A stretch of 64,000 nucleotides of DNA from Allomyces macrogynus ATCC 38327. Taxonomy: Eukaryota > Blastocladiomycota > Blastocladiomycetes > Blastocladiales > Blastocladiaceae. This document shows positions 1 to 9,840 of this stretch, in pieces. Both the position numbers and the translations under genes were made by a program. Position 1 is the first letter of the stretch. The number at the start of each line of letters is the position of its first letter. The notes under the pieces are model-generated. The model was not told the origin of the DNA. It did no database searches and worked only from the letters and a program-made list of their open reading frames with translations. Where the stretch lies: contig GG745343.1 of assembly GCA_000151295.1 (NCBI GenBank), positions 503,885 through 567,884 on the forward strand, given 5' to 3'.

Positions 1-591
1 TGCGACCAGGAAAAGGTAGGCGCGCAGCATGCGCCCGCGTCGAATGGCGATTCGGCGGCTGCCGCGGCGGCGGCAGCGGAAAAGGCGGAGAAGGCCGCGC
101 GCCGCGCGCAGTACCGGCAGTCGATGCCCGCACGGCTCTCTGCCGCGGCGGCGACCACCGACGACTCGGGAGATGATGCCGCGTCGGTTGCGTCGTCGTC
201 GACGCCCTCGTCGGCGTCTGTACACGGCCAGACTGCAGCTGCCAACGACGCGGTCCCACCGCCGCGCGGGTCGTCGCGGCAAGCCTCGCGCAACTCGACG
301 AGTTCGCGGCGGTCCCGGTCGCGGTCGCGCGCGCGGCCCGTGTCAGCGATGCCCGACTTGGGCATTGCGGCCAGCGACGACGACGATCGGCCCGTCTCGA
401 TGGCCGGGCTCGGCGACGAGTACGCGCGCAACTACCCGCCGTCGCTGGCGCCTCTTGGGTCGCTGACGCGCAGCGTCACGAGCAGTCTCGGCCGGTCGGC
501 GCACGCCATGTCGGTCACGTCGTCGAAGGATGGGATGGGCGGGCCGGCGCCGGCGCCGGCGGCCGGTGTGGCCGCGAGTGTAGAGGAGTAG
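1..591 (+). CDS. 3' end of a gene, Ser/Arg-rich low-complexity tail (5' partial)
   Basis: One frame is open from the first base of the window to a TAG stop at 589-591, so this is the C-terminal 196 residues of a gene that starts upstream. The visible part is low complexity: a poly-Ala run followed by an EKAEKAARRAQYR helix, then Ser/Asp-rich sequence, an RRSRSRSRARP basic patch, and a Ser/Thr/Met-rich tail ending ASVEE. No catalytic or structural domain is visible, so no function is offered. The SR patch and the repeated RPVSM-like sites look like phosphorylation-prone disordered sequence. GC-rich third positions agree with it being coding. The first amino acids may still be intron, because the exon start is off the window. 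Confidence 0.6.
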   Translation, partial: CDQEKVGAQHAPASNGDSAAAAAAAAEKAEKAARRAQYRQSMPARLSAAAATTDDSGDDAASVASSSTPSSASVHGQTAAANDAVPPPRGSSRQASRNSTSSRRSRSRSRARPVSAMPDLGIAASDDDDRPVSMAGLGDEYARNYPPSLAPLGSLTRSVTSSLGRSAHAMSVTSSKDGMGGPAPAPAAGVAASVEE

Positions 592-1044
592 AGTCGGGCG
601 AAGTTGCGTGATGTGACGGTTCATTGGTCTTTTTTTGGTTTGTATTCTTTTAGATTCACCGAGATCCTTTTTGCGACTGCACCGACCTACCCACCGAGGG
701 AGGGGATATGACAAGCCTATGCCGCGCGCTGCTCCAGGTGCTGCTCGTTGTGGAGAATTGCACGGCTACCGCCGTGGCCGAAATGCCAGGGCGCGGTCGC
801 CTTGCCTGCCTGGCCACAACCCAACCGCGGATTCGACCGGCGCGCACCATGCCACAGCATTACCACGACCTCCGCGAGCCATGAACCGCCCCCAGTGCCA
901 AGATGATGCAGGTTCAAATACCGTCGGTGCGCCGCCCACTGGATGAGAGGTGTTGCAACCGACCGACCGACCGGCTGATCAACGAGGATCACGGCGGCGA
1001 CTCCGACCCCCACCAGCACCAACGGCTACCACGAGCTAAACGCC
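592..1044. other. Intergenic, no gene seen
   Basis: This stretch lies between the stop of the partial gene and the first putative membrane protein. It has several short ORFs without protein-like character. A T-rich tract just after the upstream stop (about 628-654) fits a 3' UTR. I see no RNA gene or repeat. Confidence 0.4.
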
Positions 1045-1647
1045 ATGGACAAACACGCCACGGAATACACTGTGGCCGAGTACTTAGACGATTCGAGCGG
1101 CCATCGAGGCGGCACCGACCCGTGCGCCGCGCCTTTCCTGGACCTGACGACAACAACAACGACGAGCACCCGAACCACACACCTCTCCGCCATCATCCAC
1201 GCCAAAAACGATGCCGCCACCGCCGATCAAGGTCCTCCACCCTGCTACGCCCCGCCGCTCCCGTCGGACGCCGCGCCGGATCGCGACCCGCTCGCGCATG
1301 CCGACCGCAAGTCCCCCCTACCGCTGCCGATCACCGCACCCCACCCGCGATCTGCGCCGCGTCGGCTCCCGCTCCCTGTGATCGCCGGCCTGTGCATCTT
1401 TGCGCTCGTCCTGGTTCTGACGATGGGCCCTCCGCCACCAGGCCCTGGCCGGTTGGGCCTGTCGCGGCACCGGCTGCCAGATCTCGCGACCGTACGAGTG
1501 CAGCACGAGCCGGTGGAACTAGACTTGCGGCGCGCGCTGGAGCTCGGTCATGGTGCGCGTGCAAGGGTAGTCGCGGTTGCGGAGGCCGCTGCGCGCTTGT
1601 GGCCGAAGTCGCGGGGCGAGGTGAGGAGTATGGTCGCGCGTCGTTGA
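1045..1647 (+). CDS. Putative small single-pass (type II-like) membrane protein
   Basis: This is a 200-residue single-exon ORF. The N-terminal half is hydrophilic, with an MDKHATEYTVAEYLDD start, a run of Thr and several Pro-rich stretches. One hydrophobic segment at about residues 107-127 (LPVIAGLCIFALVLVLTMG) follows a basic PRSAPRR patch, which predicts N-terminus inside and C-terminus outside. The last 70 residues are Arg/Ala-rich and do not look like a folded domain, so the true 3' end may lie in another frame after an unseen intron. It sits directly upstream of, and on the same strand as, a larger protein with the same N-in topology. I do not recognise a family. It could also be a chance ORF; the well-formed membrane segment and acidic N-terminus are the arguments for it. 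Confidence 0.42.
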   Translation: MDKHATEYTVAEYLDDSSGHRGGTDPCAAPFLDLTTTTTTSTRTTHLSAIIHAKNDAATADQGPPPCYAPPLPSDAAPDRDPLAHADRKSPLPLPITAPHPRSAPRRLPLPVIAGLCIFALVLVLTMGPPPPGPGRLGLSRHRLPDLATVRVQHEPVELDLRRALELGHGARARVVAVAEAAARLWPKSRGEVRSMVARR

Positions 1648-1861
1648 CGAGGAGGGGAGGGCGCGCGCGTCGCGATAGATGGGACAAGGAAGTTATAGCG
1701 CGATTGTTTTCGGGTTGGGCAGCTGTGTATGTAATTAAATAGGATGTTGCTGTAGCTTGCAAGCTGCTGGTGCGACATGTCCGAAGCTGGCTCGACGCGC
1801 AACCCCTGGAGCCGCGCTCCGGTCTTTGCTCCCTTCTCTCCGCTCGACACCGACCACCACC

Positions 1862-3292
1862 ATGTCAGGCAACAGCGACGCCGGCGCCGAAGCCGACTAC
1901 GATTTCCTCGGCGCGTCCGACTGCGATAGCATCGACGGCATCGACAGCATCGAGTGCATCGAGTGCATCGACAGCATGGGCACATCAACCTCGCGTCTGA
2001 CTGATCCGGCAGCGGCCATCAACCCCGCTGGAGAGCTCCACGATAGCACGACGACCGCTGCCACCAGCCATGACGGTCCGTCCGAACCGATGCGATCCCC
2101 GCGCGCAAACGACGCGTCTTGTGCTCATTGCGCGTGTGCCCTCTGCCGTGTAGCGCTTCCTGCAACGACCAAACCGGTCAGTGCGCCGAATGATGGCCAT
2201 ATTGATCCCGTTGCCGCCGCCGACGCGTCCGCGCTCAACAACAGCGCCCAGGATACCGCCGATTGCGCTCGCGACAACCCACCGGCACTAGCACCACCGC
2301 CCTTCCTGACGCTGTCCGTCCCGCCCGGCGACGATCTCGACAACTCTGCGCTTGGGGAGCTACCGGACGCAGGCACGCCGCTCGGACACCATGCTGAATG
2401 CGCGCCGATCGCTGCCGAAAACGAGACTCACGACTCGGTCGCACCACTGCACCGGATTGCGCTGACCACTGGTACCAACGTGCGCGTGTCCGAATCTGAA
2501 CCCGAACCGACCCCAGCAGCGTACTCTGCAGACGAGCACGCAGCTGTGCATCTGGCCATGCCGCTGTTTGGCCGCGACGGGGACCCGATCGAGCGCCGCG
2601 TTGTGGTCCTGACCTTGCCGTCGGCGCAGACACGGTCGCTCGACGACGTTGTGGCCGCCATTTCGGCCAAGCCGTGCCGCGTCGTGCAACCTTCGCCAGC
2701 ACCGCTTCAGCACCAAGCTAATCCGGCTACGGTTTTACCAACTTTGCCAGCGCGCCGTCGCGCTCGAGCTCGACGGCCACGTCCATCGCGCCCACCGGCC
2801 GATTCCGAGACCTCATGGACCGCGGTCGTCGGTTTCTTGATTCTTGTCGCGGCCGTGTTCATGGGCATACGGATGGGTACGCCATCGACCACCCCGCGCA
2901 CCAAACCAGCGGCGACGGGGTCGAGTGCAAACCACGCCCCCGTAGCCGCGTGGTCGACGGCGACATCTGCCGCGGCGACGCGGGCCCGAATGGTGTGGAC
3001 GACGGCTGTCGCCACGGCGACGAGCGCCCGCACGCAATGGACGGTCTCCACCTCGATGGTGACGCGTACGTTCACGAGAACTCGGTGGGTGACGGCCACG
3101 TCGATGGTGACGCATACGCGCACGCAATGGACGGTGGCTACATCCACCGCGACCCGGACGCGCAAGATCACGGCGACAGAGTGGACGACCAGGACCGCAA
3201 CGACGACGCGACAGGCCACGTCCACCGTGCAGCGGGCAATGACGGCTGCGATGTCGCGGGACCAATATGGTTGTTCTGGGCGGTGGTGGTGA
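1862..3292 (+). CDS. Type II membrane protein with Trp-anchored Thr repeat ectodomain
   Basis: The predicted protein has 476 residues. The ATG at 1862 is chosen because it has a CACC context and because the 35 codons of open frame upstream look non-coding. An acidic N-terminus (DSIDGIDSIECIECIDS) leads into a long disordered region, then a strongly basic stretch ([15 protein letters not shown]) immediately before one membrane segment at about residues 319-339 (WTAVVGFLILVAAVFMGIRM). By the positive-inside rule the C-terminus is outside. The ectodomain (about 370-465) is a degenerate repeat with Trp every 14-18 residues and alternating Thr, for example TRTQWTVSTSMVTRT. At DNA level 15-base words recur (cacgcaatggacggt at 3031 and 3121). 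Thr-rich stalks of fungal surface proteins are usually O-mannosylated; that role here is inference. A gene with the same architecture lies near 43.2 kb. The present stop follows a likely frame break. Confidence 0.6.
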   Translation: MSGNSDAGAEADYDFLGASDCDSIDGIDSIECIECIDSMGTSTSRLTDPAAAINPAGELHDSTTTAATSHDGPSEPMRSPRANDASCAHCACALCRVALPATTKPVSAPNDGHIDPVAAADASALNNSAQDTADCARDNPPALAPPPFLTLSVPPGDDLDNSALGELPDAGTPLGHHAECAPIAAENETHDSVAPLHRIALTTGTNVRVSESEPEPTPAAYSADEHAAVHLAMPLFGRDGDPIERRVVVLTLPSAQTRSLDDVVAAISAKPCRVVQPSPAPLQHQANPATVLPTLPARRRARARRPRPSRPPADSETSWTAVVGFLILVAAVFMGIRMGTPSTTPRTKPAATGSSANHAPVAAWSTATSAAATRARMVWTTAVATATSARTQWTVSTSMVTRTFTRTRWVTATSMVTHTRTQWTVATSTATRTRKITATEWTTRTATTTRQATSTVQRAMTAAMSRDQYGCSGRWW

Positions 3293-3990
3293 ACAATGTG
3301 ATTGGCAGCACGGCACTGCCGGAAGCAAATTGAAGCGGTTCATGTTCCCAACTTGCCTCGCGTCGCGCTCGTGATGACAATGTTGTGCTGTGAGGATCCC
3401 AGCAAAGGAATTCCTCTTCCATCTCACGCGCAACCCGAAGACCCGCACTGGTGAGGCCGTGCAGTTCACGCGACTTGTAGTTCACTTCAGATTCGGCCAA
3501 GAGCTCTACGGATGACGGCACGTGGTATGCCAGCTATGACTTCACGGACCATAGCGTCACATTTCACCATGTTTCGGCCGATGCCTCTGGCCATGCGCAA
3601 CACGGCGCGGAAACGATGTTTGTGCTGCCGCAGGTGCAGTGGGACGGTCACTCGGTCGCCGTGCCTGGGCACGATCAAGTGACGGACGTGCCGGCGCAGC
3701 TGCACAACCATCCGCTCGACATGCTGGGCGTCGGGGACGTGTTCGACGTGTTGTTCAGCAGGCCGACCTGTCCGGCCATCATTCGATTGACCTCTCCGCG
3801 ATCCAAGCGCAAGCGCATGCTCACCACATCGATGTGGACGCGCTTCTCCACCCGGCAATTCTTTGCTAAGGGCTCTGCTGCGCCGGCCAGCGTTGTAGGG
3901 TGCTCGTCGTTGACTCCTACACCATCTCGATCGTCAGATGGTCGTGATCAATCTGCCATCGCCAACCAATTGCGATTTCTACACAATTGA
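3293..3990 (+). pseudogene. Frame-broken continuation of the Thr-rich membrane protein gene
   Basis: Protein-like sequence continues past the TGA at 3290-3292, but in three successive frames. About 3318-3402 reads KQIEAVHVPNLPRVALVMTM. About 3393-3512 reads IPAKEFLFHLTRNPKTRTG and onward. 3481-3990 reads DDGTWYASYDFTDHSVTFHH and then a longer stretch rich in His, Val and Asp. No introns of normal length join these pieces: the stretches overlap or abut, and the only candidate donor/acceptor pairs would be about 40 nt apart. The simplest reading is one ectodomain coding region with at least two small indels. Tiny introns or sequencing errors would give the same picture. I do not recognise the domain. 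Confidence 0.35.
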
Positions 3991-4156
3991 ACAGCTTTGC
4001 CTGGCCAACACGTTATACTTTGCCAAATTGCTTCTTTTATTTCAGCAGTTGGTAGCAAAGTTCAAGTGTCAGCTGTTACCTTTGTGTCAATCTCCAACCT
4101 GGCATGCTTCAAATATTACGAAGAACGCATCGCAGGATCGCCCAAAGAGCATTTAA

Positions 4157-4504
4157 ATGCGCGACTACAGCCAATCTGTCTACAATTCATCAGCGGTTGC
4201 AACAATCGATGTGCAGCGCGGCGAACTCGAGGAGATGGCAGAACTGGCCTCAGAAGAAACGGCTTCTCTGGTAGCGGCTCAGTTATTAGCAGCCGACTCT
4301 TGTTGGCCATACCGGCTACTCGTTTCGATCATCGACAAGGGAGTAGTCCAACAAAACATGGTGCAGCGTTGGCGTTCACAGAGGAATGTCGGTGGACATG
4401 CGAGGTTCATCAACGAACGCAGGGCGGCTCTCGTTTGTTGCAATTTGTGCTTCTTTGAGCCGTGGATGAAGCATCTTCGACGGAACAACCAAAAGGATGA
4501 CTAG
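4157..4504 (+). CDS. Weak hypothetical ORF, 115 aa
   Basis: This short ORF has a mildly protein-like composition (VQRGELEEMAELASEETAS, then hydrophobic and Arg-rich sequence). It starts a few bases after a catttaaatg sequence. The surrounding 3.95-4.55 kb is less GC-rich than the real genes around it. A longer ORF in another frame (3997-4458) overlaps it, which weakens both. No domain is recognised. It may be a remnant linked to the broken gene upstream, or chance. Confidence 0.15.
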   Translation: MRDYSQSVYNSSAVATIDVQRGELEEMAELASEETASLVAAQLLAADSCWPYRLLVSIIDKGVVQQNMVQRWRSQRNVGGHARFINERRAALVCCNLCFFEPWMKHLRRNNQKDD

Positions 4505-4566
4505 AACTGTTCCTATTGTGCCAACGACGACCCGTACTCGAACCGAAACGAAAGAGGTCTTGCCTA

Positions 4567-5694
4567 TCATGACCTCGGGTGAGCAACTGCGTTATGAACA
4601 TCGACAGCAGGTTGCGCCGCGGAATCGTCATCCAACCGTGCTCGCTTCACGTCGCTGTCTCCCTTCCCATCACCCGACTCTTGTCCACCCGGCGTCGGGC
4701 TCCGCGCGCGCCCACGCGCCGCGTCCAAGTCCGACCGGAACGCGCCCTTGAGCCGCGTGTTGAGTTTCCGCTGCTGGTCGGCCTCGTAGGACCCGAGAAT
4801 GCGCTGGTACTGGAACGTGTAGTACCAGAGCATGTTGTCGTAGGTCGTGAGCTCGGCGGGCGCGTGCGCCAGCTGGTACTCGCGCAACAGCCACCACATA
4901 GCCTCGATGGTCGCTAGATGCTGCTCCGACTTTTGCTGGAACCGCCAGAACGACGTCTTCGGCGGATTGGCAAACGAGACGTGCCGAACGCCCGGACGAC
5001 GGAGGAAGGGCGCATCGCGCACCATTTGGTGCGCCTGATACCAGGTTCCATCGATCACCACAACGTGCGTGAATGAGGTCGGGTCAATCTCGCCGATTGG
5101 TTGCGCTTGCTGTAAATGATGAACGGACAGCGATCAGCAATCCTGCGTGGAGTTGAAATGGTTTGAATCACGGAGCGAACGGATCGGTACCGGGCTCGGG
5201 TAAAGCACCAAAACTTTCCCAGGATCCTCATCGAACGTGTCCGTCTCGCTCGGGTAATCCCAGACGCGCACGTCTTCAGGTGCAAGCACGCGCCCGTGCA
5301 GCGCCGTCGACTTGCCCTTGAGCTCGTACTTGTGTTTCCAGACATCGAGCGTGAACGGGAGTCGCGGCATGCGCGGCGGGACCGCGGGCCCACTCGGGAC
5401 GAGGCACGTCGAGCAATAGTACCGCACACGCACGTCGCACTTCGGGCACGGCGTACGCGGCGCGGTTTGGAGCGGCGTCACGTCGGCCACGACCAGATCC
5501 GGGTGCGGCAAGTGCATCGTCAGCGGCACGGGCGAGTCGTCATTGGAAGGCGGCGTCGGGCCGCGTGCGGGAGGTTGTGTCTTGGCGGAAAGGGGAGTGG
5601 TTGCGATTGCTGAAGGGCGGGCTGGTGCGGATTGGTCGATGGGAGGTGTAGCGGTGGCCTCGGCGCTGCGGCGCGGCGACGGCGGGGCAGGCAT
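4567..5694 (-). CDS. DTWD1: DTW-domain tRNA-uridine aminocarboxypropyltransferase (DTWD1-like)
   Basis: Two exons, complement(4567..5109, 5191..5694), give 348 residues; the 81-nt intron is gtaccg...ttacag and keeps frame. DTW proteins transfer the 3-amino-3-carboxypropyl group from S-adenosylmethionine to uridine in the tRNA D-loop (acp3U). After a Pro/Ser-rich N-terminus comes a Cys cluster, C83-x2-C86-x7-C94-x2-C97, then the conserved GKSTAXHXXXLAPE-like block (GKSTALHGRVLAPEDV). The signature DGTW follows at residues 188-191 (VVVIDGTWYQAHQMV), and next a W-rich helix region (FQQKSEQHLATIEAMWWLL). The N-terminal Cys block and GKSTAXH segment match the DTWD1 branch (position 20 in human) better than DTWD2. 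The C-terminal 60 residues are basic and disordered, with a KRARL patch that could be a nuclear signal. Assignment to the family is firm; the exact tRNA position is inferred. Confidence 0.9.
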
Positions 5695-6959
5695 TTTCGG
5701 CAGTACGATTGCAACAAGTCGTTGGCGATATTGGCGGCAATGAATAGTTGAATCGCGATGCGGCTGGAGCCCATTCCAACAAGCACGTTGCCACCAGCTT
5801 GGAGATGGCGCGGGTCTGATGTGGAAGTCACGTTATGCGTTGCCAAGGGCCGCGTTTGACGTGGTCCACATCATTTCAATCTGTGAAATCATCGAGTCGT
5901 CTCTCACTCCCACCAACAATCGCCACCACTCGCATTGACCTGGCCTTGGCCTCCGTCCACCAGAGAAAATATCTTTGGGTTGCACGCGTCGTCAAGAAGG
6001 GGGAGCAAGGAACGGAAGGTGGCCTCACGCACTGCATTACTGGCTGGTGTTCTGCCTAAGCTCTGTCTTGTCCCAACTTCGCGACGAGTCTACGAATTCA
6101 ACCTGTTCAACACCAGCAACGCAACCAGCAGTTGCTGCAAGCTATTTTTTTTCCGAGTGCTGCCGCTGCGCGCGCATTATGCCGGTTGCAATAATCATTT
6201 CGCGCACGCCGTCCCTGTTGTGCGAGCCGTGATCCCATTGGTGGCCAGCGTTGGCGTGCCCAATGAACCCGCCCAGGTGTGTCGCGCTGTGTCGCGCCCA
6301 CCAGCTCTCGACGCCACATCCATGATGGGGCCACCCGTAACACTTCTCCCTTCACGACGGGCCCCAGAAATGGTCCTGGGAATTTCCTGGCCAGACCCGA
6401 CGGCATCTTGTTCGGTGGCAGCCGCGCTCGCGCCTCCCTACCCCCGTTGTCGCTGCGACGCCCAGCACGCCCACCAATCGCCCAAAGCCGCCCATCGCCA
6501 TAGCGACTTTTGCCCTGGGATGCCGCGCTCGACCTTCATAATCAGCGCCAGCATGCGTCGTGAAAAATTGATGTTCCTGTGCTCTGGGGGTTGCCACACC
6601 GCCGGCTCATTGTGCGTGTGCGCGCCGCGCGATGCTGCTGCGGGCAACCTGCCATGGTCAAGGCGACGCGTCGGCACCGGCGCCGGCGCCATTCCTCTGC
6701 TCTGGCAACGGGAGGCGTGCGGCTCCGTGGTCATAAATATACGGCGACGCGCCCAGAAGCGAGGCCGATTCTCTCCTTTCGCTCTCGCGACGTCGGAGCA
6801 CCGGTGCTGCAACTCCAGTCGGACCAACCTCGACCACGGCAGCAAACTCGAACTCGCTCATCTCGACCGTGATCACCGTGTCCGACGCGTGCACTCGCCG
6901 GCCACATTTGCACCCAACATCAACGACGCTCCCGCTCGTCCCCTTCGTCGTCCAAAACC
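5695..6959. other. Intergenic / promoter region, no gene supported
   Basis: This is 1.26 kb between the divergent DTW-domain gene and the acyl-CoA synthetase gene. A 342-codon ORF on the plus strand crosses most of it, but its translation has no domain, is rich in Arg, Cys and Pro, and ends only after passing the synthetase start, so I treat it as chance. A TATA-like cataaatata lies at 6732-6741, about 220 bp before the synthetase ATG. The last 60 bp before that ATG are rich in C and A, like other leaders in this window. Confidence 0.4.
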
Positions 6960-9448
6960 ATGACCTCCTCCTCCTCCAAGCGCAGCAGTCGCATCAGCTG
7001 GACGCCAACGTCGTTTACCTACGAGGTGCCCGGCGTGCCCGAGATCCCTGGCGAGGGAAAGGTCAGTTGTGCATGACCCTGCGATCGCCGCTTTTGCATG
7101 GACGAGTGGGACGCGCCACTGACAAGTGATTTTCTCGACGGTCGTGTAGCCGCGGCGCGCCGCGTACATGGAGGGACTCGAGTTGCTCGATATGCCGCCA
7201 GGCGTCAACTCGCTCCATGAGAACTTTTTGCTCGGCGTCAAGATCGCAAGTATGGCCATGTTTCGTTTGTTCGGCGATACGCGCGCTGTTTCAACATCGT
7301 GACAACTAATAATCTTGCTGGTGGTTTCAGGTGATAACCCGTACCTTGGCCACCGCATCAAGAACGAGGACGGTTCGCTCGGAGCGTACGAATGGGAAAC
7401 GTACGCTCAAGTCTACGAGCGCGTCAAGAAGCTCGGGTGCGTTAACGCTTGCTCACTGATTTCTTTCGAGGCAAAGCGCTGACCGCGAATGCGCGAATCA
7501 GATCCGGTCTCGCTCAGCTTGGCATCGATCACCAAGAGGCTGTCGGCCTGTACTCGATCAACCGTCCCGAATGGGTCATTGCCGAGCAGGCGTGCTACCT
7601 GCACACGCTCACAACGGTGCCGCTCTACGACACGCTCGGCGACGCGGCCATCGAGTACATTGTGAACCAGACGGAGATGCGCGTGTGCTTTGCGACGCTT
7701 GACAAGGCACACAACTTGATCCGGCTCAAGCCTAAGCTGCGCACGCTCATGTTTGTCGTGATCATGGACGACCCGGTGCCTGAAGACTTTGTGCGGTCGG
7801 CAAACCGCGTCGGCGTGCGTGTGGTTGGTATGCGCGAGATGGAGGAGCAGGGCGGCAAGCGCGAAATGCCGGCGGTACGCCCGGGACCCGATGCGGTCGC
7901 GACCATTTGCTATACTTCCGGTATGTGTTAGGTTGCGCAACCGACGTGCTTCTCCACCAGATGTTTGATTCGTATCATGGTTACTAACCTCGGGCTTGTT
8001 GCGACGCACAGGCACGACGGGGGTCCCCAAGGGCGCGATCCTGACGCACCGCAACATTTTGGCTGTGGCGTACGGTGTGCATTACATGGGCACGGTGGGT
8101 CGGTTCCACCCGATCACGGCCGACGACGTGCACCTGTCGGCGCTCCCACTCAGCCACTGCTTTGAGCGCGCGTGGCAGCAGCTGCTCGTCATGAACGGAG
8201 CGCGCATCGGTTTCTACTCGGGCGACATGGCCAAGCTGCTCGACGACGCGGCCGAACTCAAGCCCACCATGTTCAATGGCGTGCCACGGCTGTTCACTCG
8301 GATTTACGATAAAGTCTGGGCGCAGGTCCGGGCCAAGGGCGGGATCGCGGCGTACCTGTTCCAGCGCGGGTACGCGGCCAAGAAGGCCTTCCTCGCGCAG
8401 GGTTACGTCAAGCACGCACTCTGGGACAAGCTCGTGTTTGGCAACGTGCGCGCCAAGCTCGGCGGACGCGTGCGGTTCATGCTCTCCGGATCGGCGCCGA
8501 TTTCGCCCGAGGTCATGGACTTCCTCAAGGTTCGTAGTGTGACGGCACATCTCTGCTTTCTCCCCCCCCCTTTTTCCTGACGCAATTGTCTCTATGCAGG
8601 TGGCCTTCTCGTGTGACGTCTACCACGGGTACGGCCAGACCGAGACCGCCGCGGGCATTGCCATCACGTTTATGGGCGACTTTTCGTCGGGCCACGTCGG
8701 TGCGCCGTTTGGGTCCGGCGAAGTGAAGCTCGTCGACGTGCCGTCGCTCAACTACTCGTCCAAGGACACGCCGTGCCCCCGCGGCGAAATTTGGATCCGT
8801 GGCAACCAGGCGTTCAAGGGCTACTACAAGAACCCCGAAAAGACGGCCGAGGCGCTCACGTCAGACGGGTGGGTGCGCACGGGCGACGTGGCCATGTGGG
8901 ACGAGAACGGCAAGCTGGTCGTGATTGATCGCGTCAAGGCACGCTTCCTTTTTTTTTTGACTATTCAAGGACCAGGATCCAGGGAACTGACGACGTGTAT
9001 TTGCCGTTTGAAACAGGACATTTTCAAGCTCGCGCAGGGCGAGTACATTGCGCCCGAGAAGATCGAGAACGTATATCTCAAGAACGAATTGGTGGCTCAA
9101 GCCTTCGTCTACGGCGACTCGCTGCAGCCGGCGCTCGTCGGGATCATTGTGCCTGACGAGGAAACGTTCCTGCCGTGGGCCAAGGCGCAGGGCTACGAGC
9201 CGTCGGCGACCATGGCCGAGCTCGTGCAGGTGCCCGAGCTTAAGAAGAAGTTCCTGCAACTGCTCGTGGCGCACGGCAAGAAGTACAAGCTCAACGGGTT
9301 CGAGCAAGTGCGCGCGATCTACCTCGAAGCCGACCCATTCACAGTCGAGAACACGCTGCTGACGCCAACGTTCAAGCTGCGCCGGCCGAACGCCAAGGAG
9401 TACTACCAGGTGCAGATCAACGACATGTACGCGCAGCTGAACGCGTAG
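6960..9448 (+). CDS. Long-chain fatty acid-CoA ligase (AMP-forming)
   Basis: Seven exons (6960..7061, 7150..7249, 7331..7436, 7502..7920, 8012..8529, 8600..8938, 9017..9448) give 671 residues, close to other eukaryotic long-chain acyl-CoA synthetases. The enzyme activates fatty acids to acyl-CoA via acyl-AMP. Visible motifs are YTSGTTGVPKG at 240-250 (AMP/phosphate loop, split by an intron after the first G), YGQTE at 426-430, GWVRTGD at 505-511 and DIFKLAQGEYIAPEKIENVY at 529-548. The N-terminus SFTYEVPG and the VGLYSINRPEW block are typical of the family. The C-terminus ends QLNA, so no SKL-type peroxisomal signal is seen, and I see no clear N-terminal signal. Intron 6 (8939-9016) has a GC donor and is 78 nt with no stop in frame; splicing is needed to restore the conserved DRVKDIFK junction. 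Chain-length preference cannot be told. Confidence 0.93.
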
Positions 9449-9840
9449 ACGATGCCGGAGGGTTTGATGCTGCGGCCCGCGCGGTGTCGCAGGCTTGCGA
9501 CTTTTTTTGACGATAGATACCCGTCCCTCGTACGCTTTGTTGTGTTGTCGTGATCAAGGCTTGTAAAGAAATAGAGATGTCTTTTCCACCTCATTATGTC
9601 TGTTTCCAAACTGATGTGAGCTCGATTGGTTTTGAACGATTTGCATTTGGCAGCACAGGGCAGCACTCGGCAACTTCTGGGCAAGGTGGGGGGGTTAACA
9701 GCAACGCCCCACGTGGTTCCGACTGACCCTGTCAACACTCACGCGAAGCGAACTGCCGCTCCACACTGTCGAACGCTGCCTTGCAAACCATTCAACGACG
9801 CTTGCAATTACCACAACAACACCAATCAAGTACCAGCACC
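9449..9840. other. Intergenic between acyl-CoA synthetase and RRS1
   Basis: This holds the 3' UTR of the synthetase and a short promoter/leader for RRS1. The 60 bases before the RRS1 ATG are rich in A and C. A run of seven G lies near 9685. No gene or RNA is seen. Confidence 0.4.

Noticed and set aside
5935..6963. 342-codon ORF upstream of the acyl-CoA synthetase
   Set aside because: No domain, Arg/Cys/Pro-rich composition, overlaps the synthetase start in another frame; more likely promoter and leader.
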